A stretch of 5,053 nt of DNA, from the NCBI RefSeq assembly GCF_035556675.1, contig NZ_DATMFZ010000079.1, positions 1 through 5,053 on the forward strand, written 5' to 3'. The notes under the pieces were generated by a model. That model had not been told where the DNA came from. It ran no database searches and saw only the letters and a program-made list of their open reading frames with translations. This DNA is from Geminicoccus sp035556675. Its GTDB lineage: Bacteria; Pseudomonadota; Alphaproteobacteria; Geminicoccales; Geminicoccaceae. Made by a program: the position numbers and the translations under genes. Positions 1-5,053 of the stretch are shown here, one piece after another; position 1 is the stretch's first letter; every line of letters starts with the position of its first letter.

Positions 1-55
1 CGGTAAGGCCGATACCCGCACCTGCGGCCAGGCCATCGCCGACGCGATCGCCTGA
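1..55 (+). CDS. C-terminal end of a probable isocitrate/isopropylmalate/tartrate dehydrogenase-family protein (partial)
   Basis: Reading frame 2 is open from the left edge to a TGA at 53-55 and encodes the tail GKADTRTCGQAIADAIA. A Gly-rich turn followed by a short Thr-containing segment and a final Ala/Ile-rich helix is how beta-decarboxylating dehydrogenases end (LeuB, Icd, and tartrate/D-malate dehydrogenase, typically GG-x-A-x-T followed by an A-I/V-rich helix). These enzymes oxidise and decarboxylate 2-hydroxy acids with NAD(P)+ in the cytoplasm. Only 17 residues are visible, so the family is a resemblance rather than a proof and the exact substrate is open. The gene ends 12 nt before tarD, and its stop codon lies inside the tarD ribosome-binding region. 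The two are therefore very probably co-transcribed, which favours a hydroxy-acid (tartrate or malate) enzyme. A different NAD-dependent enzyme with a similar tail is not excluded. Confidence 0.6.
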   Translation, partial: GKADTRTCGQAIADAIA

Positions 56-60
56 GGAAG
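54..60 (+). promoter_or_regulatory. Ribosome-binding site of tarD, overlapping the upstream stop codon
   Basis: GAGGAAG lies 7 nt before the ATG at 68 and shares bases with the TGA (53-55) of the preceding gene. The spacing is good, and the overlap lets ribosomes finishing the upstream gene reinitiate at tarD. It supports the ATG at 68 as the start. Confidence 0.75.
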
Positions 61-67
61 ACCGCCC

Positions 68-1231
68 ATGAGGATCACCGACATCCGCGAGAAGACGGTC
101 TCGATCGCCTCGCCCATCGCCAACGCCTATATCGACTTCTCCAAGATGACCTGTTCGGTCGTGGCCGTGGTCACCGACGTCGTCCGGGACGGCAAGCCGG
201 TGGTCGGCTACGGCTTCAACTCGAACGGCCGCTACGGCCAGGGTGCGCTGATGCGCGACCGCTTCATCGCCCGCGTGCTGGAGGCCGACCCGGCGAGCCT
301 GGTCGACGAGGCAAACGACAACCTGGATCCGTTCGCGATCTGGGCGACCCTCATGAAGAACGAGAAGCCGGGCGGCCACGGCGAGCGCTCGGTCGCCGTG
401 GGCACGATCGACATGGCAGTCTGGGACGCGGTGGCCAAGATCGCGGGCGTGCCGCTCTACAAGCTCCTGGCCGACCGCTACCGCGGCGGCGTGCACGACG
501 AGAGCGTCTGGGTCTATGCCGCCGGCGGGTACTACTACCCCGGCAAGGACCACGCCCGGCTCCAGGAGGAGATGCGGGGCTACCTGGAGCGCGGCTACCG
601 CGTCGTGAAGATGAAGATCGGTGCGGTGCCGCTGGCGGAGGACATCGCCCGGATCGAGGCGGTCCTGGAGGTCGTGGGCGAGGGCCGGAACCTCGCGGTC
701 GACGCGAACGGCCGGTTCGACCTCGAGACGACGCTCGCCTATGCCGAGGCGCTGAAGCCCTACGACCTGTTCTGGTTCGAGGAGGCGGGCGACCCGCTCG
801 ACTACGAGATCCAGGCGCGTCTGGCCGAAGCCTACGACCGCCCGATCGCGACGGGCGAGAACCTGTTCTCGCACCAGGATGCCCGCAACCTCCTGCGCTA
901 TGGCGGGATGCGGCCCGAGCGCGACTGGCTGCAGTTCGACTGCGCCCTGTCCTATGGCCTGGTCGAGTATCTGCGCACGCTCCAGGTCATGGAGGAGCTC
1001 GGCTGGTCGCCCCGCCGGGTCGTCCCGCATGGCGGCCACCAGATGTCGCTCAACATCGCCGCCGGCCTCCATCTGGGCGGCAATGAGAGCTACCCCGACG
1101 TGTTCCAGCCCTTCGGCGGCTTTGCCGACCGGATCGAGGTCCAGGATGGTCGGGTGGGCCTGCCGGACATCCCCGGCATCGGCTTCGAGGCCAAGGCCGA
1201 TCTCTACCGGGTCATGCGCGAGCTGGCCTGA
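68..1231 (+). CDS. tarD: D(-)-tartrate dehydratase, enolase superfamily
   Basis: The 387-residue product matches, along its whole length and almost block for block, my recollection of the characterised D-tartrate dehydratase TarD of Bradyrhizobium japonicum (about 389 aa). That cytoplasmic Mg2+ enzyme dehydrates D-tartrate to enol-oxaloacetate, hence oxaloacetate (EC 4.2.1.81). Domain order is an N-terminal capping domain (about 1-125), a TIM barrel (about 145-350) and a C-terminal return to the cap. Visible active-site elements are the KMK motif at 181-183 (K183 corresponds to the general base Lys184 of TarD), metal ligands D212 (VDAN), E238 (FEEAGDP) and E264 (TGEN), and H321 in PHGGHQ (corresponding to His322, the general acid). 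The capping-domain block EKPGGHGER (99-107) and the substrate loop NSNGRYGQG (51-59) are also retained. All key residues are present, so it should be active. The ATG at 68 has a good RBS and gives the expected N-terminus. The main difference from TarD that I can recall is a one-residue indel around 135-147. Other acid-sugar dehydratases of the superfamily are less likely. Confidence 0.93.
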   Translation: MRITDIREKTVSIASPIANAYIDFSKMTCSVVAVVTDVVRDGKPVVGYGFNSNGRYGQGALMRDRFIARVLEADPASLVDEANDNLDPFAIWATLMKNEKPGGHGERSVAVGTIDMAVWDAVAKIAGVPLYKLLADRYRGGVHDESVWVYAAGGYYYPGKDHARLQEEMRGYLERGYRVVKMKIGAVPLAEDIARIEAVLEVVGEGRNLAVDANGRFDLETTLAYAEALKPYDLFWFEEAGDPLDYEIQARLAEAYDRPIATGENLFSHQDARNLLRYGGMRPERDWLQFDCALSYGLVEYLRTLQVMEELGWSPRRVVPHGGHQMSLNIAAGLHLGGNESYPDVFQPFGGFADRIEVQDGRVGLPDIPGIGFEAKADLYRVMRELA

Positions 1232-1238
1232 GGCCCCT

Positions 1239-1259
1239 CCGGCTCACGGCCGCAGCCGG
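1239..1259. terminator. Inverted repeat between convergent genes (possible weak bidirectional terminator)
   Basis: CCGGCT at 1239-1244 pairs perfectly with AGCCGG at 1254-1259 around a 9-nt loop. It starts 8 nt after the tarD stop and overlaps the last codons and stop of the convergent oxidoreductase gene. The position suits a shared terminator. However, the stem is only 6 bp and no T-run follows on either strand, so it is not a canonical intrinsic terminator, and in DNA this GC-rich it could be chance. Confidence 0.25.
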
Positions 1260-2425
1260 CAGTCCGCCCAGGTCCCGGTGCGCTGGCTCTCCAGGGCGCC
1301 CGCGATGAACGCCATGCCGGCGGCACCATCGCGGACCGTCGGGAACTCCAGCGCCAGCGGATCGGCGGGGACGCCGGTGCGGCGGGCGGCGATGGCCTCG
1401 GCCACGTCACGGTAGAGGTTGGCGAACGCCTCCTGATAGCCTTCGGGATGGCCGATCTCGACCCGGACCAGCCGCTCCGCCTCGGGCAGGAGGGCGCCGT
1501 GCAGCCGCCGGGTCAGGATCTGCTCGAAGCCGCTCAGCCGGCGGTGGCGCAGCTCGTTCGGCCGCTCCTGGTGCCATTCCAGCCCGCCCAGCTCGCCGAA
1601 GATCCGGAAGGACAGGCCGTGCTCCGCGCCGGCCGCGGCATTGGTCACCCACATCGTGCCCGGCACCCCACCGCTCCAGCGCTGCAGCACCGCGCCGTAG
1701 TCATGCGCCTGGCGCCCGGGCACCACCGCATGCAGGTCGGCCAGCACCGCCTCCAGCTCCAGGCCGGACACGAATGCGGCCAGATGATGGGCATGGGTGC
1801 CGATGTCGCCCAGGATCAGCGATTCCCCGCACAATGCGGGGTCGAACCGCCAGCCGCGCCTGGCCGGGTCGGCCTCGACCAGCGTGGCGTTGTGCCCCTG
1901 CACATAGGTGGTGTGGACCTGGCGGATCAGGCCCAGCACGCCGTTGCGCACCATGGCCTGCGCCTGGCGGACCATCGGGTAGGCGCTGTAGTTGTAGGTG
2001 GTGCAGAACACCAGGCCGCTCGCCTCGGCCGCCCGCACCAGCGCCAGGGCATCGTCCAGCGTGGTGGTCAGCGGCTTGTCGCAGATCACGTCCAGCCCGG
2101 CGGCCAGCGCCGCACGGGCGGCGGCGGCATGATGAGCGTTCGGGCTCATGATCGCGACCGCCTCGATGCCGTCCCCCCGGCCGGCCTCGCCCGCGAGCAT
2201 CGCCGGAACATCGGGATAGCAGCGTTCCGGATCCAGGCCGATGGCGATGCCGGCAGCCCACCCGCGGCCGGGATCGGAGGACAGCGTGCCGGCGGTCAGG
2301 ACGAAGCGCCGGTCCAGCAGCGCCGCAGTGCGGTGGACGGGGCCGATGAAGCCGTGGCTGCCGCCCACCAGGCCCAGCCGGATCGGCCGGCCAAAGGCCG
2401 CGAACGCGCTACCCTGTTCCGCCAT
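1244..2425 (-). CDS. Gfo/Idh/MocA-family NAD(P)-dependent oxidoreductase, substrate unknown
   Basis: The 393-residue product has the two-domain layout of this family: an N-terminal Rossmann fold (about 15-140) and a C-terminal alpha/beta substrate domain (about 150-360). Members oxidise or reduce sugars, inositols and related polyols with NAD(P)(H) in the cytoplasm. The dinucleotide loop reads GLVGGSHGFIG (18-28), with an extra Gly-Ser-His compared with the usual GxGxxG. The family EKP motif appears as CDKP (115-118) with K117. The catalytic Asp and His are in GDIGTHAHH (206-214) as D207 and H211, matching the D-x3-H spacing of inositol dehydrogenase. The key residues are intact, so it should be functional, but the substrate cannot be inferred. 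The ATG at 2423-2425 has a strong GGGGAGGA ribosome-binding site 9 nt upstream. It lies 65 nt downstream of the ABC ATPase gene on the same strand, so it could be the last gene of that operon. It converges on tarD with only 12 nt between the stop codons. There is no signal peptide or membrane segment. Confidence 0.88.
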   Translation of the reverse strand: MAEQGSAFAAFGRPIRLGLVGGSHGFIGPVHRTAALLDRRFVLTAGTLSSDPGRGWAAGIAIGLDPERCYPDVPAMLAGEAGRGDGIEAVAIMSPNAHHAAAARAALAAGLDVICDKPLTTTLDDALALVRAAEASGLVFCTTYNYSAYPMVRQAQAMVRNGVLGLIRQVHTTYVQGHNATLVEADPARRGWRFDPALCGESLILGDIGTHAHHLAAFVSGLELEAVLADLHAVVPGRQAHDYGAVLQRWSGGVPGTMWVTNAAAGAEHGLSFRIFGELGGLEWHQERPNELRHRRLSGFEQILTRRLHGALLPEAERLVRVEIGHPEGYQEAFANLYRDVAEAIAARRTGVPADPLALEFPTVRDGAAGMAFIAGALESQRTGTWADCRLRP

Positions 2426-2434
2426 GACACCGCA

Positions 2435-2442
2435 TCCTCCCC
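2435..2442 (-). promoter_or_regulatory. Strong Shine-Dalgarno of the Gfo/Idh/MocA gene, in a 65-nt gap
   Basis: Read on the - strand this is GGGGAGGA, 9 nt before the ATG at 2425. It fixes the start and shows that this gene has its own initiation site rather than being coupled by overlap like the genes upstream of it. The rest of the gap (2426-2490) shows no recognisable -35/-10 pair and no hairpin with a T-run, so read-through from the ATPase gene is the simpler reading. Confidence 0.7.
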
Positions 2443-2490
2443 TGCTTCAGCCATGACCCGCCGAGGGTGACCACCTCCCGATCGGCCCCC

Positions 2491-3582
2491 TCAGGCGGGA
2501 GCTGTCTCCGCAGGCAGCAGCACCCCGTCCTCCGCCCGCCACACCAGATGGACCTCGTCCCCTTCGGCGGGGCGGAACTCCGGCCTGGCCGGCGCATAGG
2601 CCGACACGGTGCCGGCACCCGGTACCTCCACCTGATAGAGCGCGCGGTCGCCGAAATAGGTGCGGATCTGCAGGCGCCCGGACAGGCAGTTCCACCCGTC
2701 ACCCGGCGATGCCGCGCATACCTGGATATCCTCGGGCCGCAGCAGGAGGCTCAAGCCCTGGCCTGCCTCAGGCGCCTTGCCGGCATGCCGGCAGGGCCGG
2801 CCACCGACCTCGATCCGGCTGCCCGGTCCCTCGGCCGCCAGCACGCGCGCCGGCAGGAAGTTGCTGCGCCCCAGGAACTCGGCCACGAACCGGTTGTCCG
2901 GCCGCTCGTAGAGCGTTTCCGGCGGGCCCACCTGCATCAGCCGGCCGTGGTCGAGCACGGCCACCTGGTCGGACATGGTCATGGCCTCGTCCTGGTCGTG
3001 GGTGACATAGACGAAGGTGGTGCCCAGCCGGCGATGGATGCGGCGCAGCTCGATCTGCAGGTCGGCGCGCAGCTTGCGGTCGAGCGCGCTCATCGGCTCG
3101 TCCAGCAGCAGGAGGTCGGGCTCGAACGCGAGGGCCCGGGCCAGCGCCACGCGCTGCTGCTGCCCGCCGGACAGTTCGGCCGGCTTGCGGTGGGCCAGGT
3201 GGCCGAGCTGCACCAGCTCCAGCATCTCCCGCACCCGGGCCTCGATGCGGCTCTTGTCCCAGCGGCGGACCTTGAGCGGGAAGGCCACGTTGTTCGCGAC
3301 GGTCATGTGCGGGAACAGCGCATAGCCCTGGAAGACCAAGCCGAAATTGCGCCGCTCGGCCGGCAGGTCGGTGATGTCGGTGGCACCCAGCAGGAGCCGG
3401 CCCTCCGAGCAGCGCTCGAAGCCGGCCAGGACCTTGAGCAGCGTGGTCTTGCCCGAGCCGGACGGGCCCAACAGGGTCAAAAAGCTGCCGCGCTCGATGT
3501 CGAGCGAGACGTCGTACAGCACCTGGTGGCGGCCATAATGCTTGCTCAGGCGCTCCAGGCGCAGCCGGTCGTGCGTGGTCAT
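2491..3582 (-). CDS. PotA-type ABC transporter ATP-binding protein (polyamine/opine-type importer)
   Basis: This is a complete 363-residue ATPase subunit of an ABC importer, acting at the cytoplasmic face of the membrane. The nucleotide-binding domain carries every motif in order: A-loop Tyr (Y16 in KHYG), Walker A GPSGSGKTT (39-47), Q-loop Q85 (VFQGYALFPHMTV), signature LSGGQQQR (137-144), Walker B LLLLDEP (157-163), D-loop SALD (165-168) and switch H195 (VTHDQDEA). A C-terminal TOBE region follows (about 240-355), with LRPEDI (281-286) and TYFGDRALYQVEV (308-320). This architecture, and the length, fit the PotA/FbpC/UgpC group. The linked permease and amine oxidase favour a PotA-like polyamine or opine substrate over iron or sugar. 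Its ATG overlaps the oxidase stop by 4 nt (ATGA, 3579-3582), and an AAGGTGG ribosome-binding site lies inside the oxidase gene, so translation is coupled. The transported substrate is set by a binding protein that is not in the window. Confidence 0.93.
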   Translation of the reverse strand: MTTHDRLRLERLSKHYGRHQVLYDVSLDIERGSFLTLLGPSGSGKTTLLKVLAGFERCSEGRLLLGATDITDLPAERRNFGLVFQGYALFPHMTVANNVAFPLKVRRWDKSRIEARVREMLELVQLGHLAHRKPAELSGGQQQRVALARALAFEPDLLLLDEPMSALDRKLRADLQIELRRIHRRLGTTFVYVTHDQDEAMTMSDQVAVLDHGRLMQVGPPETLYERPDNRFVAEFLGRSNFLPARVLAAEGPGSRIEVGGRPCRHAGKAPEAGQGLSLLLRPEDIQVCAASPGDGWNCLSGRLQIRTYFGDRALYQVEVPGAGTVSAYAPARPEFRPAEGDEVHLVWRAEDGVLLPAETAPA

Positions 3583-4889
3583 GCGGCCACCTTCTGGTCG
3601 AGCCGGCGGCGGATCCGGTCGGTCCAGCGATAGGCCGTGCCTACGATCGGCAGAAACCAGGGCCGGCCGCCATAGCCCGGCATGGTGTTGAACGGAATGG
3701 CGCCGAGCCCGCCCATCTCCTTGCCATCGGCGAGCATCGCGCGGGCGGCGCGATCAGCCAGATAGCTCAGCATGGGCACACCGCTGCCGTTGCAGCCGCA
3801 GGCGTAATAGACGCCCTCGTGCCGGCCGAAATGGGGCAGCCAGTCGAAGGCGAAGGCGACGTTGCCGAACCAGCCATGGCTCAGCTTCACGCCCTTGAGC
3901 TGGGGGAACACGTCGGTCAGGAACTCGTGGAGCTTCAGGGCACTGGTGCGCGCGTCGACGTCGCGGAAGCTGGCCCGGCCGCCGAACAGGATGCGCTTTT
4001 TGTCGGGCGAGCTGCGATAATAGTAGAGGATGCGCTTGGTGTCCGCGAGCGGCCGGCCGCCCGGGATCAGCTCCGCGACGTTCGGCAGTTCCTCGGTCGC
4101 GATCATGTAGCTGCGGACGGGGATCAGCCGGCGCTGGAACCAGGGCGTGGCGGCCCCGGTATAGCCGTTGGTCATCACCATGATCCGCCGGCAGTCGATG
4201 GCCCCGTCCGTCAGGATCGCGGTGAAGCGGTCGCCTTTGCGCTCGATGCCGGCGAGCTCGACACCAGAGATCAGCTTCACCCCCAGCTGCTCCGCCACGG
4301 CGCGCAGCCCGGCATGGTATAGGCCGGGATGGAGCTGGCCGGCATCGCCATAGACATAGCCGCCGGCATAGATCGAGGTGGCGAGCTCGGTGCGCACCTG
4401 GTCGGGCGGCACCAGCCGGTTGCGGGCCTGCTGCTCGGGCGGAAGGGCGGCGTGCTCGGCGGCGAAGGCCCGGTAGTCGGCGCTGGTATGCGCGCCGATG
4501 AACATGCCGCGCTGTTCCAGGCTGCAGTCGATGCCGAGGCTTTGGATGCGCTCGACGATGAACGGATAGACGGCCTGGAAGTCCGCGGTGATCTCGGCGG
4601 CGCGCGCTTGGCCGAACTGGCGCACCAGGGCCGGCCCCGAGACCTTGGAGCCGCCGCTGAGCTGGCCGCCATTGCGCGTGCTGGCCCCTTCCCCGATCAG
4701 CCCCCGCTCGATCACCGTCACCTGGACCCCGGCCTGCGCCAGCGTGATCGCAGCATTTAGGCCGGCAAGACCGGAGCCGACGATCAGGCAGTCGACATCG
4801 GTCAGCGTCGAGGCCGCCAGGCCCGGCCGCGGCGGGGCCTGCAGCCACCAGTAGGGCGTCTCGACGAAGTCTTGGGCAAACGGGCTCAT
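3579..4889 (-). CDS. FAD-dependent DAO/PuuB-like amine oxidoreductase
   Basis: The 436-residue product is a DAO-superfamily flavoenzyme, usual in length for the PuuB (gamma-glutamylputrescine oxidase)-like group. Such enzymes oxidise a secondary or primary amine via FAD to an imine, which hydrolyses to an aldehyde and an amine. The N-terminal stretch ETPYWWLQAPPRP (10-22) precedes the Rossmann dinucleotide loop VGSGLAGLNAA (37-47: G38, G40, G43). E61 at the end of the second strand would bind the adenosine ribose, and GEGASTRNGGQLSGG (66-80) is the conserved second FAD segment with the RNGGQ signature. The C-terminal flavin-contacting segment is GVYYACGCNGSGVPM (359-373). No signal peptide or membrane helix is seen, so it is cytoplasmic. 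It sits between permease and ATPase genes with 4-nt ATGA overlaps at both ends (4886-4889 and 3579-3582), which ties it to the imported substrate. The ribosome-binding site before the ATG at 4889 is weak (CGGAAA), consistent with dependence on coupling. Relatives acting on sarcosine, glycine or opines cannot be excluded. Confidence 0.88.
   Translation of the reverse strand: MSPFAQDFVETPYWWLQAPPRPGLAASTLTDVDCLIVGSGLAGLNAAITLAQAGVQVTVIERGLIGEGASTRNGGQLSGGSKVSGPALVRQFGQARAAEITADFQAVYPFIVERIQSLGIDCSLEQRGMFIGAHTSADYRAFAAEHAALPPEQQARNRLVPPDQVRTELATSIYAGGYVYGDAGQLHPGLYHAGLRAVAEQLGVKLISGVELAGIERKGDRFTAILTDGAIDCRRIMVMTNGYTGAATPWFQRRLIPVRSYMIATEELPNVAELIPGGRPLADTKRILYYYRSSPDKKRILFGGRASFRDVDARTSALKLHEFLTDVFPQLKGVKLSHGWFGNVAFAFDWLPHFGRHEGVYYACGCNGSGVPMLSYLADRAARAMLADGKEMGGLGAIPFNTMPGYGGRPWFLPIVGTAYRWTDRIRRRLDQKVAA
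3587..3593 (-). promoter_or_regulatory. Ribosome-binding site of the ABC ATPase, inside the oxidase gene
   Basis: On the - strand this reads AAGGTGG, 4 nt from the ATG at 3582 (7 nt if the AAGG core is counted). It lies within the last codons of the oxidase gene and supports the overlapping start over internal alternatives. Confidence 0.6.
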
Positions 4890-5053
4890 CGCGTTTCCGT
4901 GGTTCGTTGCGCCGCTTGGCCGGGACGGCCGAGCCAGCCGAGAGCGGCGAGGAAGAGGGCGGAGGTGCAGGTCAGGAGCACGGCCACCGCGACGATGGTC
5001 GGCTGCAGCTTGTCGCGCAGGCTGCCGAACAGGACGACCGGCAGAGTGATGCT
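4886..5053 (-). CDS. C-terminal part of a PotC-type ABC transporter permease (partial)
   Basis: One - strand frame is open from the right edge to a TGA at 4886-4888, giving 55 residues. It begins SITLPVVLFGSLRDKLQPTI and continues into one hydrophobic segment (about residues 20-42, ending near GWLG). A short polar tail rich in Gln, Thr and Arg follows. The pattern TLP-x-hydrophobic-(8-10)-P followed by the last transmembrane helix is characteristic of the C-terminus of PotC-like inner-membrane permeases of polyamine-type ABC importers. This part was not listed as a long reading frame because its start lies outside the window. Its stop overlaps the oxidase ATG by 4 nt, so it is the operon gene immediately upstream of the oxidase. 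The rest of the gene, the partner permease (PotB-like) and the binding protein are expected to the right. Confidence 0.82.
   Translation of the reverse strand, partial: SITLPVVLFGSLRDKLQPTIVAVAVLLTCTSALFLAALGWLGRPGQAAQRTTETR

Noticed and set aside
879..1415. A + strand open frame running through the end of tarD and past the convergent junction
   Set aside because: The translation is low-complexity Ser/Arg/Ala/Pro typical of a shifted frame, and it overlaps two well-supported genes.
1448..2470. A 340-codon + strand open frame opposite the Gfo/Idh/MocA gene
   Set aside because: It has the same shadow composition (many Gln, His, Gly and Arg) and no motif. The - strand frame has a strong ribosome-binding site and family catalytic residues.
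2457..2470. A short inverted repeat (ACCC/GGGT) in the gap downstream of the ATPase gene, considered as a terminator
   Set aside because: The stem is only 4 bp with no T-run following on the - strand, so it is too weak to call.
2409..2702. A - strand frame of 97 codons spanning the ATPase/oxidoreductase gap, considered as a small gene
   Set aside because: Most of it overlaps the TOBE region of the ATPase in another phase, the sequence looks random, and no ribosome-binding site or motif supports it.
2467..3633. A 388-codon + strand open frame opposite the ABC ATPase gene
   Set aside because: It is antisense to an ATPase gene with all ABC motifs intact. Its translation is rich in Gln, His, Arg and Ala with no recognisable domain, and GC-rich codon bias commonly leaves such antisense frames open.
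3754..4848. A 364-codon - strand frame overlapping the FAD oxidase gene in another phase
   Set aside because: The product is an Arg/Pro/Ala-rich frame-shifted shadow; the FAD-binding motifs are in the other frame.

Overview
The window is GC-rich (roughly two-thirds G+C by eye), gene-dense bacterial DNA with almost no intergenic space. The base composition, a protein very close to the Bradyrhizobium D-tartrate dehydratase, and an ABC-transporter/amine-oxidase operon of a kind common in soil and rhizosphere proteobacteria suggest an alphaproteobacterium (Rhizobiales or Rhodospirillales type). This assignment is inference. No rRNA, tRNA, IS element, CRISPR array or phage gene is visible.

Layout. 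Two gene groups converge at about 1231-1244. On the + strand, positions 1-55 hold the last 17 codons and stop of a gene that resembles the C-terminus of a beta-decarboxylating dehydrogenase (isocitrate/isopropylmalate/tartrate dehydrogenase family). After 12 nt comes tarD (68-1231), a complete enolase-superfamily D-tartrate dehydratase. On the - strand, read from the right edge leftwards, are: the C-terminal end of a PotC-type ABC permease (4886-5053), an FAD-dependent DAO/PuuB-like amine oxidase (3579-4889), a PotA-type ABC ATPase (2491-3582), and, after a 65-nt gap, a Gfo/Idh/MocA-family NAD(P)-dependent oxidoreductase (1244-2425). The first three are joined by 4-nt ATGA stop/start overlaps, so they form one translationally coupled operon. 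The fourth has its own strong Shine-Dalgarno and may or may not share the transcript.

How the genes may work together. The + strand pair looks like a hydroxy-acid (tartrate) catabolic module: TarD would convert D-tartrate to oxaloacetate, and the upstream dehydrogenase would act on a related 2-hydroxy acid. The - strand operon looks like import plus oxidation of an amine: a polyamine/opine-type ABC importer whose oxidase is encoded between the permease and the ATPase. The other permease and the periplasmic binding protein are expected beyond the right edge. The Gfo/Idh/MocA protein may belong to either module or neither, and its substrate cannot be read from the sequence.

No wholly new system is evident. 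The points most worth following up are the oxidase embedded in the transporter operon, the coupled tartrate pair, and the orphan oxidoreductase with its variant cofactor motifs.
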